Counted from the stretch's first letter, positions 6,912-14,424 are shown. The stretch: DNA of 17,957 nt from CAZYCC01 sp964645985 (GCA_964645985.1 CAZYCC010000033.1:1-17957), one strand, 5' to 3'. Notes: generated by a model from the letters alone, not told the origin. Numbers and translations: made by a program.

Positions 6912-8228
6912 ATGTTTTCTTCTTCATTTTGCAAATTTCTCCGCGTCGTGGGGGTGGTTCTCGCGGTGAGCTTGGTGGCGGCGGTGCTGCCGGCAGGGGC
7001 GGCGGGGGCGGCTCCCGTGGGGGGCGGAGGGGATCTTGTCCAAGTGGAGTACGAGGTGACCTTCGCGCAAGGAGACGCGCGGGGAATGCTCGACGACATC
7101 AACGCTTTTCGCACAGGCGGGGAGGCTTGGGTCTGGAACGAGAGCGACAGCGCGAGAGTTCCGGTGGGGTCGCTCCCGGCGCTGTCCTACAGCTACGAGC
7201 TTGAGCGGGTGGCGATGCAGCGCGCCGCCGAGGCGGCTCTCACCTTCGAGCACATCCGCCCGAACGGCACATCCTGCTTCACGACGGCGGAGGATCTCGG
7301 CGTGACAAACGGCTTTGTCGGCGGGGAAAACATCGCGGTCGGCTACGCCGACGCGGCGAGCGTCTTTGAGGGATTTTGCGAGGAGAATGCCGGCTACGCG
7401 GGGCAGGGGCACCGGCGCAATATGCTCGGCAATCACGAGCAGGTCGGCATCGGTCACGTCATCGTCAACGGGACAAACTACTGGGCGCAGGAGTTCGGCT
7501 TCGGGCTTGAGGAGGGGACGCCCAACCCGGATGGCGAGCAGACCGTTTTAACCGAGGTGTCGCTTGCGCGCGTAACTTCGCTTGAAATCACGGGGGAACC
7601 CTCCCTATCGGAGATCTCGCTTGCGGGCGGCGAGAGCGCGGCGCTGCCGACGCTCACCGGGAGGATTTCCTTCGCGAACTCTTGGTCGGTTCCCGAGCTC
7701 GTCATCCACCCCGCGTGGGCCGGAGGCGGCAAGGTAGTCGAGCTGCGCGACGGGCGCGCCATCGGGCACCTCGCCGGGGAAACTACACTTACGGCGAGCT
7801 TCGATGGGCGGAGCTATTCTCTCCCGATCACCGTGACGAGCACCGCGCACACCTTCGACGCGCCGTGGAACGTCCTGCAGAGCCCGAGCTGCACCGAGGC
7901 GGGTCTGCGCGAGCGGGTCTGCTCCTTCTGCGGCGAAACGGTAACCGAACCCGCCCCGCCCCTCGGTCACGACTATGTCGCGCAAGACGGAGTCTTCACC
8001 TGCTCACGCTGCGGTCTTTCGCACGACTATCTGCCGGGCGATGTCAACGGAGACGGCACACTTACGGCTGTCGACCGTACTCTCCTCGCGCGCGCCCTCG
8101 CCGGGTGGGAGGGAGTCGGCGCGATTTCCACCGTCGCGGCGGATGTCGATGCCGACGGCGCCCTTACCTCCCGAGACCGCACGACGATCGCCCGCGCCCT
8201 CGCCGGTTGGGAAGGCATCGTGATGTGA
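6912..8228 (+). CDS. Secreted CAP-domain protein with C-terminal dockerin
   Basis: A 438-residue exported protein. A signal peptide occupies about 1-34 (basic start, VVGVVLAVSLVAAVL core, Ala-rich cleavage region). A CAP/SCP domain follows at about 58-200, with the usual histidine in FEHIRPNGTS (H114), GGENIAVGY (137-145), a second histidine in GQGHRRNML (H167) and NYWAQEFGFG (189-198). An Ig-like beta region is likely at about 220-310. Next comes a four-cysteine segment, CSFC...CSRC (337-367), of a type seen in Clostridia surface proteins. A type I dockerin ends the protein (about 375-436), with two calcium-loop repeats, DVNGDGTLTAVDRTLLARAL and DVDADGALTSRDRTTIARAL. The dockerin should bind a cohesin on a scaffold elsewhere. 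The biochemical role of bacterial CAP domains is not settled. AAAGGA seven to eight bases before the ATG supports the start. Confidence 0.88.
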   Translation: MFSSSFCKFLRVVGVVLAVSLVAAVLPAGAAGAAPVGGGGDLVQVEYEVTFAQGDARGMLDDINAFRTGGEAWVWNESDSARVPVGSLPALSYSYELERVAMQRAAEAALTFEHIRPNGTSCFTTAEDLGVTNGFVGGENIAVGYADAASVFEGFCEENAGYAGQGHRRNMLGNHEQVGIGHVIVNGTNYWAQEFGFGLEEGTPNPDGEQTVLTEVSLARVTSLEITGEPSLSEISLAGGESAALPTLTGRISFANSWSVPELVIHPAWAGGGKVVELRDGRAIGHLAGETTLTASFDGRSYSLPITVTSTAHTFDAPWNVLQSPSCTEAGLRERVCSFCGETVTEPAPPLGHDYVAQDGVFTCSRCGLSHDYLPGDVNGDGTLTAVDRTLLARALAGWEGVGAISTVAADVDADGALTSRDRTTIARALAGWEGIVM

Positions 8229-8279
8229 GAAGTTTGCCCCGCGAGGGGGTGCCGGGCGAGCCGCGCGGCTCTGTTGTGG

Positions 8280-8425
8280 GGCGAGCTGCCCCGTTTGGGG
8301 GGAGGGTGTGTGGGGCGAGCGCGCTTTGTCGAGATTTTGAGTGATCCCTCTGGGATGTTGTTTTTGAGGAAGCTCCACTGCCATTATCGTAATCCGAACT
8401 ACCGCTCGTGAGAGGAAGTGATTTC
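8280..8425. repeat. Dispersed intergenic repeat, copy C
   Basis: Shares, in order, CCCCGTTTGGGGGG, CGCTTTGTCGAGATTTTGAG, GATGTTGTTTTTGAGGAAGC, TCCACTGCC and CGTAATCCGAACTACCGCTC with copies A and B. It is shorter than the other two, beginning near the G-run. Confidence 0.65.
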
Positions 8426-8566
8426 GGGTAGGGGAGAACGCTCGTCCTCGCGCGGGGGGTCTTGCTTCTTCCACGCTTTTTTCTTCGTCTTCTCGTCCCC
8501 TTGTCCTATTTTTGCCCCATCCCGCGCCAGCAAGCGAAATTTTTTCCAAAAAATGGCGTTTTCCTC

Positions 8567-8596
8567 TTGCGCCGAGCGTGGGGAGTGTGGTATTCT
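8567..8596 (+). promoter_or_regulatory. Extended -10 promoter of the LRR-dockerin gene
   Basis: TTGCGC (8567-8572), an 18-base spacer and TATTCT (8591-8596) preceded by TGG, an extended -10 arrangement. The leader would be about 40 bases and carries AGGAG (8631-8635) just before the start codon. Confidence 0.45.
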
Positions 8597-8641
8597 ATGT
8601 GTGTTCGGCGGAAATTTTTTTCCACACGATAGGAGTTTATG

Positions 8642-9959
8642 ATGAAACAAGCAAGAAAACTCACAAAGAAGGCTCTGCTACTGTTGTTGACGGTGGCGCT
8701 GCTGATCCCCTGCTTTGTCACCCCGGCAAATGCGATCACGTCAACCGCCTACTGCGGAGACGCGGGGGGGGGGGCGGAATGTCCTAGCGGGATATGACAG
8801 CCCGACCGGTACTTTAGTCTTTACTGGAACCGGCGGAATACAAGATTTCGCAAGCGAGTACGAAACCCCTTGGTATACTGTTCAAACCAGTGTTCTTTCC
8901 GTTGGCGTTGATGAGGGAATCACAAGAATCGGGGACAACGCGTTTTACGGCTTATCCAAAGTGGAGTATCTCTCGCTGCCGAGTACGCTGACAGACATCG
9001 GAGATAACGCCTTATTTTTGATGAGCTCGTCCATCAAATACATCGAGGTCGCACCCGGAAACCCCGTGTATACGGTTGTCAACAACTGCCTTATCGACAA
9101 GCGGACCGGCACGCTTCTCTTGGGCGCGCCGGAGAGCGACATCCCAAGCGATGGTAGCGTCACTAAAATTGGGAAATGGGCGCTCTCGAGCCTTTACCGC
9201 ACGAGTATTCATATTCCGGAGGGAGTGACAGAACTTGAGGAAAGTGCGTTTTGGTTGGATACAGGCGTGACGAATATTTCCCTTCCCTCGACCTTGACCA
9301 CCATTGGAATAAGCGCCCTTGGCGGCTGTGGCAACTCTCTTTCTAGCTTGACGGTCAGCCCGCAGAACCTCAACTTCACGGTGAGCGGCAACTGCCTTAT
9401 CGACAAAGCGGGAAAATCTGTCCTTTTGGGAACGGCAAACAGCAGCATCCCGAGCGACGGCAGCGTCACCAAAATCAGCGACTCCGCCTTTGAATGGTTG
9501 GATGATCTAACGAGCATCACCATTCCGAGCGGTGTCACCGAGCTGGAGTATAGCGCATTTCGGGATTGCCCGAATTTGACAGAGATCTATCTCCCGCGCA
9601 GCATCACGACGATCGGTGTGAACGCCTTTGACGGGTGCTACGCCCTGACCGCGGCGAACTACGCCGGCTCAAGCGATGAGTGGAACGCGAACGTGAAGGT
9701 GGAAACCGGTAACGTCCTGCTTGAATTCGCCCTCCGGTTTAACGTCGCGCCGCCCGCACTCCTCGGCGACATCGACGGCAACGGAACGGTCAATGCCGCC
9801 GACCGCACGACGCTCGCGCGGGCACTTGCCGGGTGGAACGGCTACACCATCCCCGACGCGTCGGTCGCAGACCTTGACCACAACGGCAGCGTCAACGCCG
9901 CCGACCGCACGACGCTCGCGCGGGCACTTGCCGGTTGGAATGGCTACACCATCGGATAG
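8642..9959 (+). CDS. Secreted BspA-type LRR protein with dockerin; frame broken at an 11-G run
   Basis: Two frames together make one protein. The first starts at ATG 8642 (AGGAG six bases upstream; ATG 8639 is in frame but too close) and encodes a signal peptide with an LLLLLTVALL core and an ANA cleavage site, then CGDAGGG. The G-run at 8764-8774 shifts it to a TGA at 8795-8797, leaving a 51-residue peptide. The second frame continues RNVLAGYDSPTGTLVFTGTG, the usual start of BspA-like LRR modules. It then has LRR_5 repeats, including two similar copies of a CLIDK...SDGSVTKI...ITELE-type block, and ends in a two-repeat dockerin (GDIDGNGTVNAADRTTLARA and its partner). With ten Gs the frames join into about 438 residues; with eleven, as here, the protein is off. 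The cause could be phase variation, a fixed mutation or a sequencing error. The LRR part is visibly less GC-rich than its neighbours. Confidence 0.85.
8764..8774. repeat. Poly-G tract of 11
   Basis: Eleven consecutive G residues lie directly after the signal peptide codons of the LRR-dockerin gene. Lengths of 10 or 13 restore the frame; 11 and 12 do not. Runs this long are prone to slipped-strand replication errors and also to sequencing errors. Confidence 0.9.
9791..9953 (+). repeat. Duplicated dockerin repeat DNA, period 102
   Basis: The 61 bases from 9791 recur from 9893 with about three differences. They encode the helix-bearing half of each dockerin repeat (NAADRTTLARALAGWNGYTI). The near-identity suggests recent duplication or gene conversion. 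The dockerin of the CAP gene is related but more diverged. Confidence 0.8.
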
Positions 9960-9985
9960 CTATCCCCCTCTTTTTCGCCGAATAC

Positions 9986-10016
9986 AAAAAAGCCGCGACG
10001 ATGTCGCGGCTTTTTT
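9986..10016. terminator. Bidirectional intrinsic terminator
   Basis: A6-GCCGCGAC, loop GAT, GTCGCGGC-T6 is a perfect 14-bp symmetric stem with A and T tracts on the two sides. It lies between the convergent LRR-dockerin gene (+) and NYN gene (-) and can end transcripts from both. Confidence 0.95.
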
Positions 10017-10057
10017 CGGTGCTGCGTATGTGCGGGGGGTCACGCGGGTCCCTTGCG

Positions 10058-10882
10058 CTACAGAATTCCGTCGCGGGAGACTTTGTTCCAGTCGACGTGG
10101 AGAACCTTGACGCTCTTTTTGCCGATCGTTTCGCGGTCCTGCGTAACATAGCCTTCGGCGATGAGCGTGCGCAGCGCCTCCGCTGTCTTCTCGCGGTCGG
10201 TGCCGTGATGCTTGACTACCGCCTCAACCGTCGCCCAGAAGGTGAGATGCACGTTCTTGCGCTTGTTTTTGTTGTAATAGTCGCGCAGATTGCGCAATAT
10301 CGTTGCCTCGATTCCGTCGCTTGAGACTTTTTTCTCCTCGTCCGGGACGAGGCGGGTGTAGGTGCCGCAGCTCATCAGCTGCGTGCTCGCGGCGCCGCGC
10401 ACCGCGTAGATGCCCACTTCCTTGCGGCATTTGGTGACGAGAAAGCTCGCGGCGGAGTAGAAGTGCCCGTCTCCCGTAAAGAGAACGTAGGCGTCGGCGG
10501 CATCGCGATCCATCGCGCTCTGGTAGATGTGGTCGAGAATGATGAAGTCGGTAAAATCCTTGACAACCTTGTCGGACGCGTTTTGCGTGTCGATAATGGT
10601 GTTGGAGACCCGGCGAATGTTCGAGATTTCGCCGCGCAGACCGGGGTTGGAGAAGTCGCCGAAGAATTTGATGTCCACAATCTCGTAGCGGTCGGCAAGC
10701 TCGTCCCGGAAGGCGACTACGTCCGGCTTGCGGCGGTAGCCGCGCTCGAGCGAGATGTACCAATGCTCAAAGTCAACGAAGGCGATGACGCGCTTCTTTT
10801 TGTCGCCCTTGTTGGGCGAGAAGAGCCGTTTGAATAAGTTTTTAATGGGAGTTACCTCCTTTCCATGAAGTTTTGACAGCAC
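10058..10882 (-). CDS. NYN-domain (LabA/DUF88-like) putative ribonuclease
   Basis: A cytoplasmic protein with a PIN-like NYN nuclease domain at about residues 31-180. Acidic residues are at the expected places: FVDFEHW (D37), DFTDFIILDH (D112) and LFTGDGHF (D138). A smaller basic C-terminal region (about 190-270) looks like a winged-helix or OST-HTH-type nucleic-acid-binding module. NYN proteins are thought to cut RNA using a metal ion; the substrate here is unknown. The only canonical start is GTG at 10882, which gives 274 residues but has no ribosome binding site. A perfect AAAGGAGG lies 8 bases before an in-frame ATT at 10846, which would give 262 residues and is probably the true start. 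A four-codon ATG frame (10866-10852) overlaps that ribosome binding site. The gene lies 115 bases downstream of nth and ends at a shared terminator. Confidence 0.85.
   Translation of the reverse strand: MLSKLHGKEVTPIKNLFKRLFSPNKGDKKKRVIAFVDFEHWYISLERGYRRKPDVVAFRDELADRYEIVDIKFFGDFSNPGLRGEISNIRRVSNTIIDTQNASDKVVKDFTDFIILDHIYQSAMDRDAADAYVLFTGDGHFYSAASFLVTKCRKEVGIYAVRGAASTQLMSCGTYTRLVPDEEKKVSSDGIEATILRNLRDYYNKNKRKNVHLTFWATVEAVVKHHGTDREKTAEALRTLIAEGYVTQDRETIGKKSVKVLHVDWNKVSRDGIL
10855..10862 (-). promoter_or_regulatory. Strong ribosome binding site pointing to an ATT start
   Basis: On the minus strand AAAGGAGG is followed after 8 bases by ATT (10846-10844) in the NYN frame. No ATG, GTG or TTG is available at this spacing in that frame. 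Confidence 0.6.
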
Positions 10883-10997
10883 AGGCGCGATTGCGCGGGA
10901 TAAGGAAAACCGCGGCGGCGCGGGGACTCTCCTCTCGCGCGGCGAGGATTGCCGTGATCGCTTGGCGCCGGGTTTTAGGGGAAATCGGCGAGAGGAT

Positions 10998-11651
10998 TCA
11001 TTCTCCCGCGCGCGCGGCGGTGTCGCAGAGAGAGGCGAGCGGGCAGGCGGCGCAGCGCGGGGCGCGCGCAGTGCAGATCTCCCGCCCGAAATCGACGACG
11101 CGGTGGCAAAAGGCGGTCTGCTCCTCGGGCGGCAGGAGCGAACCGAGCGCGCGCTCGGTGCGGGAGGGAGAGCTCTCCCCGGGGGCGGTTAGCCCGAGGC
11201 GAGCGGAGACCCGAATGCAGTGCGTGTCGGCGACAATGCCCGGGATGCCGAAGAGATCGCCGCGCAGCAGGTTCGCGATTTTCCGTCCGACCCCCGGCAG
11301 ACGCAGCAACTCCTCCTCATCGGAGGGAAGCACCCCGCCCCATTCCGTAGCGAGGACGCGGCACTCCTCGCGAATGTCGCGCGCCTTGACGTGAAAGAGC
11401 CCGCATGGCCGTACGAGCTCCTCCAGCTCGCTCAGATCCGCCGCCGCGAGCGCCTCCGGGGTGGAATAGCGCGCGAAGAGGACGCGGCAGACCTCGTTGA
11501 CGCGCGCGTCGGTGCACTGCGCCGACAGCCGCGCCATCACGAGCAGTTTCCACGGCTCCCCGCCATACGCGAGCGTGCAGCCGCTCTCGGGGTAAAACTC
11601 TGCGAGCGCCTGCGCCACCGCGCGCGCTTTCGCTGGGGGAGATAGGGTCAC
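10998..11651 (-). CDS. nth: Endonuclease III (DNA glycosylase/AP lyase)
   Basis: The enzyme removes oxidised pyrimidines and cleaves the abasic site in base excision repair. The 217 residues match the family. Seen: the helix-hairpin-helix LPGVGRKIANLL with the catalytic lysine (K124), the catalytic aspartate in VADTHCIRV (D142) and a complete C-terminal 4Fe-4S motif, Cys-X6-Cys-X2-Cys-X5-Cys (C193, C200, C203, C209). LSAQCTDARVN (42-52) is the usual LSaQttD-type segment. The GTG at 11651 is chosen because it gives the normal length; the frame stays open into the scaffold gap upstream, but that stretch has no family similarity. No clear ribosome binding site was seen. The gene ends 115 bases before the NYN gene on the same strand. 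Confidence 0.94.
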   Translation of the reverse strand: MTLSPPAKARAVAQALAEFYPESGCTLAYGGEPWKLLVMARLSAQCTDARVNEVCRVLFARYSTPEALAAADLSELEELVRPCGLFHVKARDIREECRVLATEWGGVLPSDEEELLRLPGVGRKIANLLRGDLFGIPGIVADTHCIRVSARLGLTAPGESSPSRTERALGSLLPPEEQTAFCHRVVDFGREICTARAPRCAACPLASLCDTAARAGE

Positions 11652-11693
11652 GGGAGGAAAGGGAGCGCTGCGGGAGGAGACAGGAGCGCGAAA

Positions 11694-11718
11694 TTCGATT
11701 TGGCAAAACCAAATCGAA
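11694..11718. other. Perfect hairpin upstream of nth
   Basis: TTCGATTTGG and CCAAATCGAA form a 10-bp perfect stem around CAAAA. It lies 43 bases upstream of the nth start, beside the scaffold gap. There is no long T-run on the minus strand, so a terminator is uncertain. Confidence 0.5.
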
Positions 11719-11743
11719 ATCGAGAGCTTCGGGGGGCACGGAG

Positions 11744-11843
11744 NNNNNNNNNNNNNNNNNNNNNNNNNNNNNNNNNNNNNNNNNNNNNNNNNNNNNNNNN
11801 NNNNNNNNNNNNNNNNNNNNNNNNNNNNNNNNNNNNNNNNNNN
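11744..11843. other. Scaffold gap of 100 N
   Basis: Exactly 100 unknown bases, the usual placeholder for a gap of unknown size. It removes the 3' end of truB and any genes between truB and nth. Open frames running through the N block are artefacts. Confidence 0.98.
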
Positions 11844-12495
11844 GGAGGGCATCTCCTTCGGTGAAGCGGCCGCTCGCCGTGCGCCGCAGCGACGCCATCG
11901 CCCCGCCGCAGCCGAGAAGATCTCCCACGTCCCGGCAGAAACTGCGCACATAGGTCCCCGCCGAGACCTCGAGCGCGAGGTTGTAAAGAACCGGGCGCGC
12001 CCCCGCTTCGGCGGGCGATATGTCGAGCGAAAAGACCGTCACCTCTCGTGGCTCACGCTCGACCGTGACCCCCCGCCGCGCAAGGTCCGCGAGCTTCTGC
12101 CCGTCGCGCTTGAGCGCCGATACCATCGGCGGAATTTGCGTACGCCGCGCCGCAACCTCCCGCGCCGCCGCGAGAACCGCGTCAACGGGGGGAATATCCT
12201 CCGCGGGGGCTTGCCGGAGGACCCTCCCGGTGGTGTCCTCGGTGTCGGTGGAGATGCCGAGCTGCAGCGTCGCGCGGTAGCGCTTGCGCTCTGCCGTGAG
12301 GAAGCGCGCCGCCTTGACTGCCCGACCGATAAGCACCGGCAGAACCCCGGTCGCCATCGGATCGAGCGTGCCGGAGTGCCCGACCTGCCGCGTCCCGAAG
12401 AGCCGCCGCACGCGGTTGACAACATCGTGCGAGGTGCATCCCGCCGGTTTATCGACCACTAGCAGCCCGCAGACCGCCGACTCGCTTGAGGACAT
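11844..12495 (-). CDS. truB: tRNA pseudouridine(55) synthase, 3' end lost in gap
   Basis: TruB makes pseudouridine at position 55 in the T-loop of tRNAs. About 217 residues are present of a family near 290-300; the C-terminal part (including any PUA domain) lies in the gap. Seen: LLVVDKPAGCTSHDVV at the N terminus (11-26), the catalytic aspartate in GHSGTLDPMATGVLP (D45), the AERKRYRATLQLG segment (68-80), SALKRDGQKLADLARRG and AGTYVRSFCRDVG. The ATG at 12495 lies a few residues before the conserved start and has no obvious ribosome binding site. Lying downstream of an nrnA-like gene is a common arrangement in Firmicutes, but here a promoter-like sequence and a leader of about 250 bases separate them, so truB may have its own promoter. 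Confidence 0.93.
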
Positions 12496-12747
12496 CGGTG
12501 AATGTGTTATCAGAAAAGTAAGAAAGCGTTCCTAAATCTTGCCCACTCCCGCTCGGCTCGGCCAGAACTGCCGCAGTCTCCCCTCGCCGCGATACTCCCC
12601 GGCCCGCCGTCTCGCCAGCGTTCGCGCGCTCGGCGTACCACCCCCTTGCTCCCGCATCTAACCTCGCCGCGGTTTCCCGGTTCCGGCTCTTCCCGAAACC
12701 CGGCGTTCCGGTGTTGACTCTCGCACCACGTCTGTCTTACGCGAAAG

Positions 12748-12777
12748 ATTATGAACCAAACGTAACTTTTCCGTAAA
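12748..12777 (-). promoter_or_regulatory. Candidate truB promoter
   Basis: On the minus strand TTTACG (12777-12772), an 18-base spacer and CATAAT (12753-12748). It lies just after the nrnA-like stop codon. The leader to truB would be about 245 bases, purine-rich on the transcribed-sense strand, with no recognised element. Confidence 0.45.
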
Positions 12778-12780
12778 CTT

Positions 12781-14049
12781 TTACTTATCCATCCCTGCGC
12801 GAGGGTTTCCTTCCGCGAAGAGCGCAACCGCCGCCTTGCGCACTTGAAGTGTCGCGTCCACAAGAGAGGGTGTCGCGAGGGTCGCGCCGGAAGCGCGCAG
12901 GTGCCCTCCGCCGCCGAAGCGCGCGGCGAGCGCGGTGCAGTCGAACCACATTTTCGATCGGCAGGAGAGGTGAACGAGGTCCTCCCGCTCGTCCTGCAGG
13001 AGCCGCAGAGATAGCTCCACCCCGGCAATCTCGCGCATCGCCGACGAGAGCTCCGAGAAATCCTCGCGCGCAAGACCCTCGCGCGCCGTTTCCTCGCGCG
13101 AGAGCGCGACAAGCGCGATCGCACCGCCCGCAAGCAGCTCGGTTTTCAGTAGACCTATCGAGGTTGCGCGCACGCGCCGCAGAGGTTTGTTCTCGAATAG
13201 CAGACGGTTGACCGCCGCGCTGTCCGCGCCCGAGCGCAGGAGCGCTGCCGCCGCCTCGAGCGTTCCCGCGCTCGTGTTGGCGTAGCGAAAGCCGCCGCTG
13301 TCCGCCGCGATGGCGGCGTAGAGCGCGCGCGATGCCGCGGGGGTGAGCAGGTTCGCCGCTCGCCCCGCGCGGGTGAGAATCTCACCGGTGGCGGAGGCGT
13401 CCGGATCGACGCAGGTGTAGCGCGCGAAGGGGCGCCCGGTGCGGTGGTGATCGATTTTGAGAAAAAAACGCGGCGCGAGCGGTAGAAGATCGTCGAGGAG
13501 CGCGGGGTCAGCGGTGTCGACCGCGATGAGTCTGGTGACAGACGAGGGAATGTCTCCTAGCTCACGCACCGTGAGAAAGGGTGTCTCGGTGAGGGCGAGG
13601 AGATCCTGCGGCAGCGGGTCCGGGCAGGCGCAGAGCGCGCGCGCGCCGATCTCGCAAAGCATCAGCCGCAGCCCCTCCGCAGACCCCACCGCGTCCCCGT
13701 CGGGCGCGCGGTGGCAAAGGATGAGCCACTCGTCCCCCGCAGAGTTCTCCCCGCGCAAGAAAGAAAACAGCCGCTCGGGCGAAATAGCGCGCGTGGTCTC
13801 ACCCGCGCCGCCGGGCGAAGAAACTTTCCGCGCGCCCTCCTCCGGGGCAGGCGGCGAGGCGCAAAGCGTCCCCTCATCGGGCGAGGTCACGGAAAAACCG
13901 CTCTCTTTGCTCGCCGATTTGAAGCGCGCCGCGCGTCTCCCCTCTCGGGGCGCGGCGGCGGGGGCGATTGCGCCACAGGGCTCGCTTGCAAAAAGCGCGG
14001 GAGCGCGGGAGGAAATTTTGCCGGGAGAGGCTTTTGCTTCGATTTTCAA
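12781..14049 (-). CDS. nrnA: DHH-family phosphoesterase, NrnA-like, with long N-terminal extension
   Basis: NrnA-type enzymes degrade short oligoribonucleotides (nanoRNA) and can dephosphorylate 3'-phosphoadenosine 5'-phosphate, using metal-bound DHH motifs; cytoplasmic. Seen: CHRAPDGDAVGSAEG (112-126), VDTAD (177-181), KIDHHRTG (198-205), ADSGGFRYANTS (249-260) and a C-terminal DHHA1 domain with GGGGHLRASGA (379-389). The 422 residues exceed the usual length of about 310-330. The excess is roughly the first 90-95 residues, which are low-complexity and rich in Ala, Pro, Ser and Gly. The TTG start at 14049 is supported by GGAGGG just upstream and a good promoter. A GTG at 13890 (residue 54) is an alternative, and translation from a TTG near residue 99 would give a normal-length enzyme. 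NrnA versus another DHH subfamily member cannot be fully resolved. Confidence 0.87.
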   Translation of the reverse strand: MKIEAKASPGKISSRAPALFASEPCGAIAPAAAPREGRRAARFKSASKESGFSVTSPDEGTLCASPPAPEEGARKVSSPGGAGETTRAISPERLFSFLRGENSAGDEWLILCHRAPDGDAVGSAEGLRLMLCEIGARALCACPDPLPQDLLALTETPFLTVRELGDIPSSVTRLIAVDTADPALLDDLLPLAPRFFLKIDHHRTGRPFARYTCVDPDASATGEILTRAGRAANLLTPAASRALYAAIAADSGGFRYANTSAGTLEAAAALLRSGADSAAVNRLLFENKPLRRVRATSIGLLKTELLAGGAIALVALSREETAREGLAREDFSELSSAMREIAGVELSLRLLQDEREDLVHLSCRSKMWFDCTALAARFGGGGHLRASGATLATPSLVDATLQVRKAAVALFAEGNPRAGMDK

Positions 14050-14102
14050 TTCTCCCTCCGGCGTATTGCTTGTCCCATTATCCGTCGCTTCGTTTTCTAT
14101 TT

Positions 14103-14131
14103 AGTATAGCACAGCGCACAAAAGATTGCAA
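14103..14131 (-). promoter_or_regulatory. Promoter of the nrnA-like gene
   Basis: On the minus strand TTGCAA (14131-14126), a 17-base spacer and TATACT (14108-14103) preceded by TGC, an extended -10. The transcript would start near 14096, about 47 bases before the TTG start codon, which supports the long form of the protein. Confidence 0.65.
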
Positions 14132-14424
14132 GAGCCGCGCGCCGCGCGCCCCTCGCACAAAGCCGCGCGATACTCCGATCTAAAGGCTCCGCGCGGTGTC
14201 TTCTTTCCGCTTGTTTACGCGCATTCCCGCAAGCTCGCCGCACGAGTCCCCGGCCGAAAAGAGCGCCCCCGCCCGCCTCACCCCCTCTTGCGCGAGAGGG
14301 GCGCGCGAGATGCGCGCCGATGCCTCGGCGCCACCAAAGCCTCATGTGAGCGCTCGCCGGGAGTCCGTCGCCCGCCCCGCCGCGCCGCTCCCCGCATTTT
14401 CGCGAAAAAAATCGCGTGGGGGGC

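Larger units (their letters stand above)
8229..8638. other. 410-base spacer between the two dockerin genes: repeat copy C and promoter
   Basis: A perfect 14-base palindrome (GAGCCGCGCGGCTC, 8258-8271) and a small GGGGC/GCCCC stem (8278-8292) follow the CAP gene; neither has a T-run. Copy C of the dispersed repeat spans about 8280-8425. A promoter (8567-8596) and ribosome binding site (8631-8635) precede the next gene. No gene is supported. Confidence 0.65.

Noticed and set aside
10998..11951. Extended nth open frame crossing the gap
   Set aside because: The residues before the GTG at 11651 show no endonuclease III similarity and the gap bridges unrelated sequence, so the start was placed at 11651.
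11317..12495. Single minus-strand open frame joining truB to a second segment through the N block
   Set aside because: The N bases carry no stop codons, so the fusion is an artefact. The part left of the gap is a wrong-frame shadow of nth.
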